Shown piece by piece: positions 56,288-64,000 of a stretch of 64,000 nt of DNA. The stretch lies in NCBI RefSeq assembly GCF_002976435.1, contig NZ_PUGF01000017.1, positions 1 through 64,000 on the forward strand. Direction: 5' to 3'. The notes beneath the pieces are model-generated. The model worked only from the letters and a program-made list of their open reading frames with translations, made no database searches and was not told the origin of the DNA. The position numbers were made by a program, and so were the translations under genes. Source of the DNA: Solimicrobium silvestre. GTDB taxonomy: Bacteria > Pseudomonadota > Gammaproteobacteria > Burkholderiales > Burkholderiaceae_D. The first letter of the stretch is position 1. The number at the start of each line of letters is the position of its first letter.

Positions 56288-57559
56288 ATGTCTAACAAAG
56301 CATTTTTCAATAACTCACTGGCGCAAACAGATTCTGCGGTAATGACCGCCATTAACGGCGAAATGCATCGCCAGCGTGACCAGATCGAAATGATCGCCTC
56401 GGAAAATATCGTCTCCAAAGCGGTACTGGAAGCGCAAGGCTCGGTCTTGACCAATAAATATGCAGAAGGCTACCCCGGCAAGCGTTATTACGGTGGCTGC
56501 GATCAAGTCGATGTGGTTGAAACTTTGGCGATTGAGCGTGCTAAACAATTATTTGATGCAGCATACGTCAATGTGCAACCGCATTCCGGCGCACAAGCTA
56601 ATGGCGCAGTAATGCTGGCGTTGGTAAAGCCGGGTGAAACCGTGCTGGGTATGTCGTTATCAGCAGGTGGTCATTTAACCCACGGCGCCAAACCGGCGCT
56701 GTCCGGCAAATGGTTTAACGCGATCCAATACGGGGTACGTCGCGTCGACTGTTTAATTGATTACGAAGAAGTAGAGCGTTTGGCGCTTGAGCATAAGCCA
56801 AAATTAATTATTGCCGGTTTCTCTGCCTATCCGCGTGAAGTGGACTGGGCACGGTTTCGCGCCATTGCCGACAGTGTTGGCGCATATTTGATGGTGGATA
56901 TGGCGCATATCGCTGGCTTGGTTGCAACTGGACTGCATGCCAGCCCGGTACCGCATGCGCATGTCACGACATCAACCACTCACAAGACTTTACGCGGCCC
57001 GCGTGGCGGCATCATCATGACTAATGATGAAGAGATTGCTAAAAAAATTAATTCAGCCGTTTTCCCCGGTTTGCAGGGCGGGCCGTTAATGCATGTGATT
57101 GCAGCAAAGGCCGTTGCGTTTGGCGAAGCGTTACAACCGGAATTTACCAGCTATATCAAGCAGGTAGTCGCCAACGCCCGCGCACTTGGCGAAGTGCTGG
57201 TTGCCGGCGGCGTTGATCTGGTCACTGGCGGAACCGATAACCATTTGTTGCTGGTTGATTTACGACCGATGGGCTTAAAAGGAAACACGACTGAACATGC
57301 TTTAGAACGTGCCGGATTTACCTGCAATAAAAACGGAATCCCTTTTGACGATGAAAAGCCGACAGTTACTTCCGGTGTGCGTCTCGGCACTGCTGCGGGT
57401 ACTACCCGTGGTTTCGGTGAGCAGGAATTCCGCCAGATCGGTGCGTTGATTTTGGACGTGTTGAATGGCTTGCGCACCAATCCAGAAGGAAACAGCGCGA
57501 TAGAAAACCGGGTGCGCGCTGAAGTTGCTGCCATCTGCAAAGAATTTCCGATCTATTAA
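56288..57559 (+). CDS. glyA: Serine hydroxymethyltransferase
   Basis: A 423-residue PLP enzyme interconverting glycine and serine with methylene-tetrahydrofolate. The PLP lysine lies in [15 protein letters not shown], and [10 protein letters not shown] is the N-terminal signature. The start at 56288 ([10 protein letters not shown]) has GGGAG upstream; the longer frame from 56150 reads through the palindromic repeat. Its position in the sox operon suggests a dedicated copy for C1 units released from betaine, besides any housekeeping copy. Confidence 0.95.
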   Translation: MSNKAFFNNSLAQTDSAVMTAINGEMHRQRDQIEMIASENIVSKAVLEAQGSVLTNKYAEGYPGKRYYGGCDQVDVVETLAIERAKQLFDAAYVNVQPHSGAQANGAVMLALVKPGETVLGMSLSAGGHLTHGAKPALSGKWFNAIQYGVRRVDCLIDYEEVERLALEHKPKLIIAGFSAYPREVDWARFRAIADSVGAYLMVDMAHIAGLVATGLHASPVPHAHVTTSTTHKTLRGPRGGIIMTNDEEIAKKINSAVFPGLQGGPLMHVIAAKAVAFGEALQPEFTSYIKQVVANARALGEVLVAGGVDLVTGGTDNHLLLVDLRPMGLKGNTTEHALERAGFTCNKNGIPFDDEKPTVTSGVRLGTAAGTTRGFGEQEFRQIGALILDVLNGLRTNPEGNSAIENRVRAEVAAICKEFPIY

Positions 57560-57587
57560 TTTCATCTAGCGCGACCAGGAGACAAAT

Positions 57588-58559
57588 ATGAGCAACTTGC
57601 ACGACTCTGCAACCATTATCGATGGCTTAATCATCGCTAAGTGGGAACGGTCAATTTTTGAAGATATGCGGCGCGGCGGTTTAACTGCGGCAAATTGCAC
57701 TGTGTCAGTCTGGGAAGGATTCAGCGACACGGTGGCGAATATCGCCGATATGAAAAAATTAATGCGTGAAAACAGCGAACTGGTATCGCTGGTAAGAAGC
57801 ACCAAAGATATTCAAGACGCCAAACAAAACGGTAAAACCGGCATCATTCTCGGTTTTCAAAATGCCCATGCGTTTGAAGATAACCTTGGCTATATCGAAG
57901 CATTTGCCGATATGGGTGTACGCGTAGTGCAAATTTGCTACAACACGCAAAACCTGATCGGTACCGGTTGCTATGAGCGCGATGGCGGCTTGTCCGGCTT
58001 TGGCCGCGAAGCGATTGCGGAAATGAACCGGGTCGGCATTATGGTGGATTTATCGCACGTTGGCGGCGCTACCTCGGAAGAAGCGATTCTGGCATCAGCT
58101 AAACCGGTTTGTTATTCGCATTGCCTTCCATCGGGCTTGAAAGAACATCCGCGCAACAAGAGCGACGAGCAATTACGCTTCATTGCTGACCACGGTGGTT
58201 TTATCGGCGTCACCATGTTTCCTCCTTTCCTCAAGCGTGGCATTGAAGCCACCGTCACAGATTATGTCGAAGCGATCGACTATGTAATTAATCTGGTTGG
58301 CGAAGACTGTGTTGGTGTCGGCACCGACTTTACTCAGGGCTACGACAAAGGTTTCTTCGATTGGATTACCCATGATAAAGGCCGTTATCGCCAGCTAACC
58401 AAGTTCGGCACGATCTTAAATCCGCTGGGTATTCGCACCATAGGCGAGTTCCCGAATTTAACCGATGCGATGGAAAAAGCAGGTTGGACCGAGTCCCGCA
58501 TACGCAAGGTGATGGGTGATAACTGGGTGCGTACGTTCAAAGAAGTCTGGGGCGCGTAG
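57588..58559 (+). CDS. M19-type membrane dipeptidase-like protein of the dgc locus
   Basis: A 323-residue TIM-barrel protein of the renal dipeptidase family. Conserved blocks include NAHAFEDNLGYIEAFADMGVRVVQICYN, VDLSHVGGATSEEAILASAKPVCYSHCLP and GIGTDFTQG-like GVGTDFTQGYDKGF. The first metal motif HxD of true M19 peptidases is absent (the position reads IIDGLIIAKWER), as also seems true for related genes beside dgcAB in pseudomonads. The substrate is therefore doubtful; a betaine-derived metabolite is possible. It follows glyA by 28 bp. Confidence 0.88.
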   Translation: MSNLHDSATIIDGLIIAKWERSIFEDMRRGGLTAANCTVSVWEGFSDTVANIADMKKLMRENSELVSLVRSTKDIQDAKQNGKTGIILGFQNAHAFEDNLGYIEAFADMGVRVVQICYNTQNLIGTGCYERDGGLSGFGREAIAEMNRVGIMVDLSHVGGATSEEAILASAKPVCYSHCLPSGLKEHPRNKSDEQLRFIADHGGFIGVTMFPPFLKRGIEATVTDYVEAIDYVINLVGEDCVGVGTDFTQGYDKGFFDWITHDKGRYRQLTKFGTILNPLGIRTIGEFPNLTDAMEKAGWTESRIRKVMGDNWVRTFKEVWGA

Positions 58560-58582
58560 GTTGTATTTGTGATTTTGGTTTT

Positions 58583-58648
58583 GTAGGGGCGTCCCTTTTG
58601 GGCGCCCTTCTTTGAGCAACCACGGGTACCCACAAGGGGCACCCCTAC
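58583..58648. repeat. Palindromic intergenic repeat, copy 2
   Basis: Left arm 58583-58607 begins GTAGGGGC and right arm 58624-58648 ends CCCCTAC. The same family as 56169-56255 but with a shorter loop and several changes. Confidence 0.7.
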
Positions 58649-58702
58649 GAAAACCTAATTTCTATTAATCCCAACTATTCAATATTTATTCAGGAGTGTC
58701 AG

Positions 58703-59221
58703 ATGAAACCCCAATTACCCATCGAGGTGAACGAAGAAACCGGCGTGTGGAGCACTGATGGTTTGCCAATGCTATACGTGCCACGTCATTTTTTTGTCAA
58801 TAATCATGTAGCAATCGAAGCGGCATTAGGTCGTGAACGTTATGCGCAACAGCTGTATGGCGCCGGTTATAAGTCGGCCTATTTTTGGTGTGAAAAAGAA
58901 GCCGCTACGCACGACATGTCTGGCCTGGCCGTATTCGAACATTACTTAAAACGTCTGTCGCAACGCGGCTGGGGCTTGTTTGTATTTGACTCTGTGAATG
59001 TTGAAACCGGACATGCGCGTATTTCGCTGCATCATTCTTCTTTCGTGCTGGCACAACCCGACGCACACGACAAGCTGTGCTACATGTTTGCCGGTTGGTT
59101 TTCCGGCGCGATGGATTGGGTGGCGCAGACTACCGGACGCAGCTATGCCACCACCAGTAGCGAAACACAATGTGCTGCTGAAGGTCATGCTCATTGCGTG
59201 TTTACAGTTGAACCGAAATAA
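58703..59221 (+). CDS. V4R/4-vinyl reductase domain protein of the dgc locus (DUF5943-type)
   Basis: A 172-residue protein with a V4R-like ligand-binding domain: [51 protein letters not shown], then a beta segment and the typical final [18 protein letters not shown] with two Cys-His positions. In pseudomonad dgc loci a similar gene precedes dgcA. The domain usually binds hydrophobic ligands or metal; its role in dimethylglycine oxidation is not known. It lies 8 bp before dgcA and so is co-transcribed. Confidence 0.82.
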   Translation: MKPQLPIEVNEETGVWSTDGLPMLYVPRHFFVNNHVAIEAALGRERYAQQLYGAGYKSAYFWCEKEAATHDMSGLAVFEHYLKRLSQRGWGLFVFDSVNVETGHARISLHHSSFVLAQPDAHDKLCYMFAGWFSGAMDWVAQTTGRSYATTSSETQCAAEGHAHCVFTVEPK

Positions 59222-59229
59222 GGAAAGAC

Positions 59230-61290
59230 ATGCGTTATCCGAATCTGTTTGCACCGATTACGATTAATAAAGTCACCATCCGTAATCGCATCATCAGTAC
59301 TGCTCATGCCGAGGTGTATGCAGAAAATGGCGTTCCGGGTGAGCGCTATATTCGTTACTACGAAGAGAAAGCCAAGGGCGGAGTTGGCCTGGCAATTTGC
59401 GGCGGCTCCAGTCCGGTATCGATTGATAGCCCGCAAGGGTGGTGGAAGTCGGTTGATTTATCGAATGACCGGGTCATAGAACCGTTGGCGCGTCTGGCTG
59501 CAACCATGCATAAGCACGGCGCAAAAATCATGATTCAGGCGACGCATATGGGCCGACGCTCCAGCTATCATGGCGAACATTGGCCGCATTTGTTAACTCC
59601 TTCCGGTGTACGTGAGCCAGTACATCGCGGTAATGCAAAAATCATCGAATTGCATGAAATTCGTCGCATAGTGCAAGACTTTGCCAGTGCTGCAAAGCGG
59701 GTGCAATTGGCGGGCATGGACGGCATTGAGATATCCGCTGCGCATCAACATTTAATCGACCAGTTCTGGAGTCCGCGCACCAATAAACGCACCGATGAAT
59801 ACGGCGGTAGCTTGCAAAATCGGCTGCGGTTTGGGATTGAAGTATTGACGGCGATTCGTGAAGCGGTGGGGCGTGATTTTTGCGTTGGCTTACGGATGTG
59901 CGGCGATGAATTTCATGAAGACGGTTTAAGTCATGAAATGCTTAAAGAAATTGCCGTGGAAATGGAAAAAACCGGCTTAATCGATTACCTCAGCGTCATT
60001 GGCTCCGGTGCAGATACACACAATACCCTAGTCAATTGCATGCCGCCAATGGCCTTGCCGCCGGAGCCATTCGTGCATCTGGCCGCGGGCATTAAATCGG
60101 TGATTACCTTGCCGTTGATGCATGCGCAAAGCATTCGTGATCCAGTACAGGCTGAACGCGTTCTGGCCAACGGCATGTGTGATCTGGTCGGGATGACGCG
60201 TGGGCAAATGGCGGATCCGCATCTGGTGATTAAGATACGCGACGGTAAAGAAGATCAGATTAAACAATGTGTTGGCGCTAATTATTGTATTGATCGTCAA
60301 TACAATGGGTTGGATGTGCTGTGCATACAAAATGCCGCAACCAGCCGTGAAGAAACCATGCCGCATGTCATTGAAAAATCACCGGGTAAAAAACGTAAAG
60401 TCGTCGTGGTCGGCGCTGGTCCTGCTGGCTTGGAAGCGGCACGGGTAGCGCGTGAACGCGGTCATGATGTGGTTTTGTTTGAGAAGAATGATCAGGTCGG
60501 CGGGCAAATCATACTGGCCGCCAAAGCACCGCAACGTGAGCAAATGGCGGGCATTGTGCGCTGGTTTGATATGGAAACCAAACGCCTGGGCATTGATCGC
60601 CGGCTTGGCGTGGCAGCGACGGCAGAGATGATACTTGCCGAGCAGCCGGACATTGTGGTGCTGGCAACCGGTGGGTTAAATCATACTGAAGAAAACCCTA
60701 ACTGGAAGGTGCCGGAAGGTTTGGCCGTTAGCAGCTGGGACATTTTGTCGGGTAAAGTCGCTCCCGGAAAAAACGTGCTGGTCTATGACGGTATTAGCAC
60801 TCACGCTGGTGCCGGTGTTGCCGATTTCATTGCGAGTCGCGGTAATGTGGTTGAAATGGTAACGCCTGACGTCAAGATAGCCGACGATGTGGGAGGCACT
60901 ACCTTCCCGATTTTTTACCGTCGTATGTATGCCTTAGGTGTTGTGATGACGCCTAACTATTGGCTGGATGGCGTGGCACGCGAAGGCGACAAGATAATCG
61001 CGACACTACGTAATGAATATACGGACGAACTTGAAGAGCGTGAAGTGGATCAGGTTGTGATTGAAAATGGCATTACCCCGAATGACGCACTTTATTGGGA
61101 ATTAAAAGAGCGCTCGGTGAATCTGGGGCATACCGATATCACCACTTTGTTTGCCGCGCAACCGCAGCCGGGTCTTGATCAGGAGTTGGCAGCAGATCAG
61201 TTCATGTTGTTCCGTGTCGGCGATTGCATATCGATGCATAACATTCATGCTGCCATCTACGATTCACTTCGCTTGTGTAAGGACTTTTAA
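59230..61290 (+). CDS. dgcA: Dimethylglycine demethylase subunit DgcA
   Basis: A 686-residue protein of the trimethylamine dehydrogenase/old yellow enzyme family. An N-terminal FMN barrel (about 1-340), an iron-sulfur binding stretch (C347-x5-C353-x11-C365) and a C-terminal FAD-binding domain ([28 protein letters not shown], about 390) are seen. The second Cys of the usual CxxCxxC cluster is Ala350. With DgcB it demethylates dimethylglycine to sarcosine and reduces ETF. The gene overlaps nothing; dgcB begins 1 bp after it stops. Confidence 0.92.
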   Translation: MRYPNLFAPITINKVTIRNRIISTAHAEVYAENGVPGERYIRYYEEKAKGGVGLAICGGSSPVSIDSPQGWWKSVDLSNDRVIEPLARLAATMHKHGAKIMIQATHMGRRSSYHGEHWPHLLTPSGVREPVHRGNAKIIELHEIRRIVQDFASAAKRVQLAGMDGIEISAAHQHLIDQFWSPRTNKRTDEYGGSLQNRLRFGIEVLTAIREAVGRDFCVGLRMCGDEFHEDGLSHEMLKEIAVEMEKTGLIDYLSVIGSGADTHNTLVNCMPPMALPPEPFVHLAAGIKSVITLPLMHAQSIRDPVQAERVLANGMCDLVGMTRGQMADPHLVIKIRDGKEDQIKQCVGANYCIDRQYNGLDVLCIQNAATSREETMPHVIEKSPGKKRKVVVVGAGPAGLEAARVARERGHDVVLFEKNDQVGGQIILAAKAPQREQMAGIVRWFDMETKRLGIDRRLGVAATAEMILAEQPDIVVLATGGLNHTEENPNWKVPEGLAVSSWDILSGKVAPGKNVLVYDGISTHAGAGVADFIASRGNVVEMVTPDVKIADDVGGTTFPIFYRRMYALGVVMTPNYWLDGVAREGDKIIATLRNEYTDELEEREVDQVVIENGITPNDALYWELKERSVNLGHTDITTLFAAQPQPGLDQELAADQFMLFRVGDCISMHNIHAAIYDSLRLCKDF

Positions 61291-61291
61291 T

Positions 61292-63163
61292 ATGCTCGCG
61301 CTTGTTTTGACAGTCTCATTCTGGACTAGCGTAGCAATATTTTTGCTGGGTCTGCTAATGCGTGCGCGGCTATGGCGGAATGGTCGCGCTGCACCATTAG
61401 CACTTGGTAATTTATTTTCGATACCGAAACGCTATTTTGTTGATTTGCACAATGTGGTTGCGCGTGAACCGTTCATCGCCCGCGCTCACGCAATGGTTGC
61501 CGGTGGCGCGGTATTGGCGTTGCTGATTATTGCCATCAACTATGGGCTAGCTCAGTATTCACCGTTACTCGACCGGGTGTTATTGCTGGCATCTACCTTG
61601 ATGTTATTCGGTTCCGCTTTAATGGCCTGGCGCCGTCTGGCACCGCCGACGCGTTTATCACGCGGGCCGTGGATGCGTTTGCCATTTACCTTGATGGCTT
61701 TTGCCATAGGTTCTGGACTAGCCGCTTGGCTGGCACCGCAAGGCGCGCAAGCACCGGCACTGATCGTGATCGTTTTGCTGTTAATCGGCAGTGCTGAGCT
61801 GGCGCTTGGAATAGGCATGGGCGGTCCAATGAAACACGCCGTGGCGGGTTTGTTAAATCTGGCTTTTCATCCGCGCCAAGATCGCTTTGCTGGAAAGCGG
61901 TCAACCAATCTGCGTTTGCTTGACTTGTCCAAGGGCGATTACGGCGTAGCTAAACCAGCCGATTTTTCCTGGAATCGTCTGCTGCAGTTTGACGCTTGCG
62001 TCCAATGCGGTAAATGCGAAGCTGCGTGTCCGGCCTTGGCTGCGGGGCAGCCACTTAATCCGAAGAAGTTGATTCAGGATATGGTAGTCGGACTGGCCAG
62101 CAAAGATGATTCTGCTTATGCTGGAACACCGTATCCGGGCAAACCGGTTGGTCAGCATAGCGGCGCGCCGCATCTGGCGATCATCCCCGGTTTAGTCGAC
62201 GCAGATACCATTTGGTCATGCACCACTTGCCGCGCCTGTGTGCAGGAGTGCCCGATGTTGATCGAGCATGTTGATGCCGTTATCGATATCCGCCGTGAAC
62301 AAACGCTAGTGCAAGGAGCAGTGCCGGGCAAAGGCGCACAGGTTTTAGAAAACCTACGTCATACCGAAACCGTGGGCGGCTTTGCAAAATCGGCACGTTA
62401 TAACTGGGCGATTGATTTAAACGTACCGACCTTAATTCCGGGACAAAAAACCGATTGGCTATTAATTGCAGGTGAAGGTGCGTTCGACATGCGCTATCAG
62501 CGAGCGTTACGTTCACTGGTACGTGTGCTGCAACATGCTGGTGTTGATTTTGCCGTGCTGGGCGCAGCGGAAATTGATAGCGGCGATTTAGCGCGCCGCT
62601 TAGGTGATGAGGCAACTTTCCAAGAGCTGGCGAAAAACAATATCGCCATGCTGGGCAAGCGTGCCTTTAAGCATATTGTGACGCCTGACCCGCATGTATT
62701 CCATTGCCTCAAAAATGAATACCCCGCTTTAGGTGGGCACTACGATGTATGGCATCACAGCGGTTTGATTGCGCACTTGTTTAAAGAGCGCCGGATTCGC
62801 CTGAAAAAAACGCCGTTACTCAGTGCGCCACTCACCTATCACGACCCGTGTTATTTGGGGCGTTACAACGGTGAATTCGATGCCCCGCGCGAAGTGCTGG
62901 AAGCCTTGGGACACAGCGTGCGTGAAATGGAACGCTCACGCGAAAAAGCACGTTGTTGCGGTGGTGGCGGCGGAGCGCCTTTCACTGACATCCCCGGCAC
63001 GACGCGCATCCCGGATATCCGCATTATCGATGCCAATTCTATCGGTGCAGAAATCGTCGCCGTGGCATGTCCTAACTGCACGTTTATGCTTGAAGGTGTG
63101 GTTGGCCCGCGTCCGGAAGTGATGGAGCTGGCTGAATTAGTTGAACAGCGTTTGGGAGAGTAA
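61292..63163 (+). CDS. dgcB: Dimethylglycine demethylase subunit DgcB (iron-sulfur, ETF-linked)
   Basis: A 623-residue protein with N-terminal membrane helices (about 1-180), then a heterodisulfide-reductase-like part. It has two 4Fe-4S motifs, CVQCGKCEAACP and CTTCRACVQECP, and the CCG domains HDPCYLGRYNGEFD and RCCGGGGGAPF with a final CPNCTFM. It passes electrons from DgcA to the membrane and/or ETF. The start at 61292 (MLALVLTVSFW) follows the dgcA stop by one base; the ORF from 61151 overlaps dgcA and is rejected. Confidence 0.92.
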   Translation: MLALVLTVSFWTSVAIFLLGLLMRARLWRNGRAAPLALGNLFSIPKRYFVDLHNVVAREPFIARAHAMVAGGAVLALLIIAINYGLAQYSPLLDRVLLLASTLMLFGSALMAWRRLAPPTRLSRGPWMRLPFTLMAFAIGSGLAAWLAPQGAQAPALIVIVLLLIGSAELALGIGMGGPMKHAVAGLLNLAFHPRQDRFAGKRSTNLRLLDLSKGDYGVAKPADFSWNRLLQFDACVQCGKCEAACPALAAGQPLNPKKLIQDMVVGLASKDDSAYAGTPYPGKPVGQHSGAPHLAIIPGLVDADTIWSCTTCRACVQECPMLIEHVDAVIDIRREQTLVQGAVPGKGAQVLENLRHTETVGGFAKSARYNWAIDLNVPTLIPGQKTDWLLIAGEGAFDMRYQRALRSLVRVLQHAGVDFAVLGAAEIDSGDLARRLGDEATFQELAKNNIAMLGKRAFKHIVTPDPHVFHCLKNEYPALGGHYDVWHHSGLIAHLFKERRIRLKKTPLLSAPLTYHDPCYLGRYNGEFDAPREVLEALGHSVREMERSREKARCCGGGGGAPFTDIPGTTRIPDIRIIDANSIGAEIVAVACPNCTFMLEGVVGPRPEVMELAELVEQRLGE

Positions 63164-63166
63164 TTA

Positions 63167-64000
63167 ATGCAACCAACTTCAGCAACCCGTCGAATCAATC
63201 CACGCCGACCGTATGTAATTAGCGCCAATGGATTGAAACGGATTATTTTAGGCAGCGATCAGGGCACACGTGACTTGCAGCTAACTCGTCATACCGCTGT
63301 AGCAAAAACATTCCGAACGACACAAACGGCTACCCGTAATTTGCTGGTTTTGCTACATAGCGATAACGGCATGTTAGATGCGCATGGGAAGGAAGTCATT
63401 GCCGCCGCCGCCTTGCTGGCGGATCTGCAAACCGCTGTGGTAGTGGCTGTTTTAGGTGGCACAGGCGAAGATCTTGGCGCGTTTGGCGCAGATGTTGTCA
63501 TCACTCTGAGCCAGTTAGATGCAATGCAGTTTCGCCCGGAACTGTCACTCGCATTGGTCGCTAAACTAATTGCTGAGTATCAGCCGCAACACCTTTTCCT
63601 AGCAGACCGCAACGCAGATGGTGACTTGGGAAGACGCCTAGCAGCGCGCTGTAAATATTCGATTGCCACCGATGTAGTGGAAGTTGGTGGCGACTATGCC
63701 CTTAGATTAGTCCCCGGCGGAAAATACGCCCGCTGCGCACTGCCTCAGATCGTATTGTTAGCCCGCCATGCGGCAGATGTTAATTTACCGTTCATTGGGC
63801 AAGGCCGATCAGTGATGACGCATGAGTGCACTGAGGTATTCCCTTCGGTAGTAACCGATCTCGGTTTGGAGACCAGTAACCCGGACAGTATTAGCCTGGA
63901 AGAAGCGGACTTCATTGTCTCTGCCGGTAACGGCATGAATGACATGGAAGCTTTCAATGCATTGGCTACGCTGCTTGGCGCGTCAGTTGGCGCTTCCCGG
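63167..64000 (+). CDS. etfA: Electron transfer flavoprotein subunit alpha (cut by window edge)
   Basis: The frame is open from 63167 to the window edge, giving 278 residues. The N-terminal nucleotide-binding-like domain (LLVLLHSDNGMLDAHGKEVIAAAALLADLQ) is followed by the start of the FAD domain with EEADFIVSAGNGMNDMEAFNALATLLGASVGASR. This arrangement is that of EtfA in the betaine locus of pseudomonads, where etf genes follow dgcB. It would carry electrons from dimethylglycine and sarcosine oxidation. The C-terminal FAD-binding segment is outside the window. Confidence 0.85.
   Translation, partial: MQPTSATRRINPRRPYVISANGLKRIILGSDQGTRDLQLTRHTAVAKTFRTTQTATRNLLVLLHSDNGMLDAHGKEVIAAAALLADLQTAVVVAVLGGTGEDLGAFGADVVITLSQLDAMQFRPELSLALVAKLIAEYQPQHLFLADRNADGDLGRRLAARCKYSIATDVVEVGGDYALRLVPGGKYARCALPQIVLLARHAADVNLPFIGQGRSVMTHECTEVFPSVVTDLGLETSNPDSISLEEADFIVSAGNGMNDMEAFNALATLLGASVGASR

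Overview
The window looks like the chromosome of a Gram-negative proteobacterium, most likely a betaproteobacterium. Evidence for this is the order putative porin (TorF type)-glnK-amtB, a NuoB paralogue of betaproteobacterial type, an N-type ATPase operon, a CbpA/CbpM pair and outer-membrane lipoprotein genes. Base composition is moderate. I cannot name the genus.

Layout. 1-207: end of an IS with an IS1182-type transposase running off the left edge. 453-3070: a Tat-exported serine hydrolase and a small unknown protein, then an AT-rich gap with an 18-bp inverted-repeat element. 3683-10608 (minus): a complete nine-gene N-type (alternate F-type) ATPase operon, atpDCQRBEFAG, with no delta gene but a delta-like domain on the b subunit. 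10891-12170: cbpA-cbpM. 12431-13636: tRNA-Asn and a tyrosine recombinase that has lost most of its catalytic residues. 14463-17831: kup, tRNA-Ser(CGA) and an isocitrate lyase/PEP mutase-like enzyme. 18213-22408: exported RraB-like protein, TRIC-type channel, WXXGXW lipoprotein, a small protein and a PRC-barrel protein, bracketed by two copies of one terminator repeat. 22651-23886 (minus): glyoxalase-like protein, frameshifted XRE antitoxin and a brnTA toxin-antitoxin pair. 24158-27782: secreted unknown protein, a divergent phage-like repressor/Cro pair with a palindromic operator, and an orphan fimbrial adhesin. 27929-32792 (minus): a signalling set of a binding protein, a sensor kinase and a REC-PAS-GGDEF-EAL protein. 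33293-39345 (minus): a tripartite heavy-metal RND efflux system. 39960-42639: porin-glnK-amtB behind a sigma-54 promoter. 42789-47721 (minus): orphan nuoB, egtD-egtB for ergothioneine, a YeeE/YedE transporter and a patatin-like lipase.

47844-64000 is a glycine betaine catabolic region. A GbdR-like AraC regulator diverges from soxBDAG (sarcosine oxidase), sdaA (serine dehydratase), glyA, a dipeptidase-like gene, a V4R-domain gene, dgcA-dgcB (dimethylglycine demethylase) and an electron-transfer flavoprotein gene cut by the right edge. Together these would convert dimethylglycine to sarcosine, glycine, serine and pyruvate, with C1 units going to tetrahydrofolate and electrons to ETF.

The least explained parts are the binding protein/kinase/c-di-GMP set without a transporter, the catalytically degenerate recombinase at tRNA-Asn, the orphan NuoB, and several partly decayed mobile or phage-derived segments. 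No CRISPR array, rRNA or clear riboswitch was seen.
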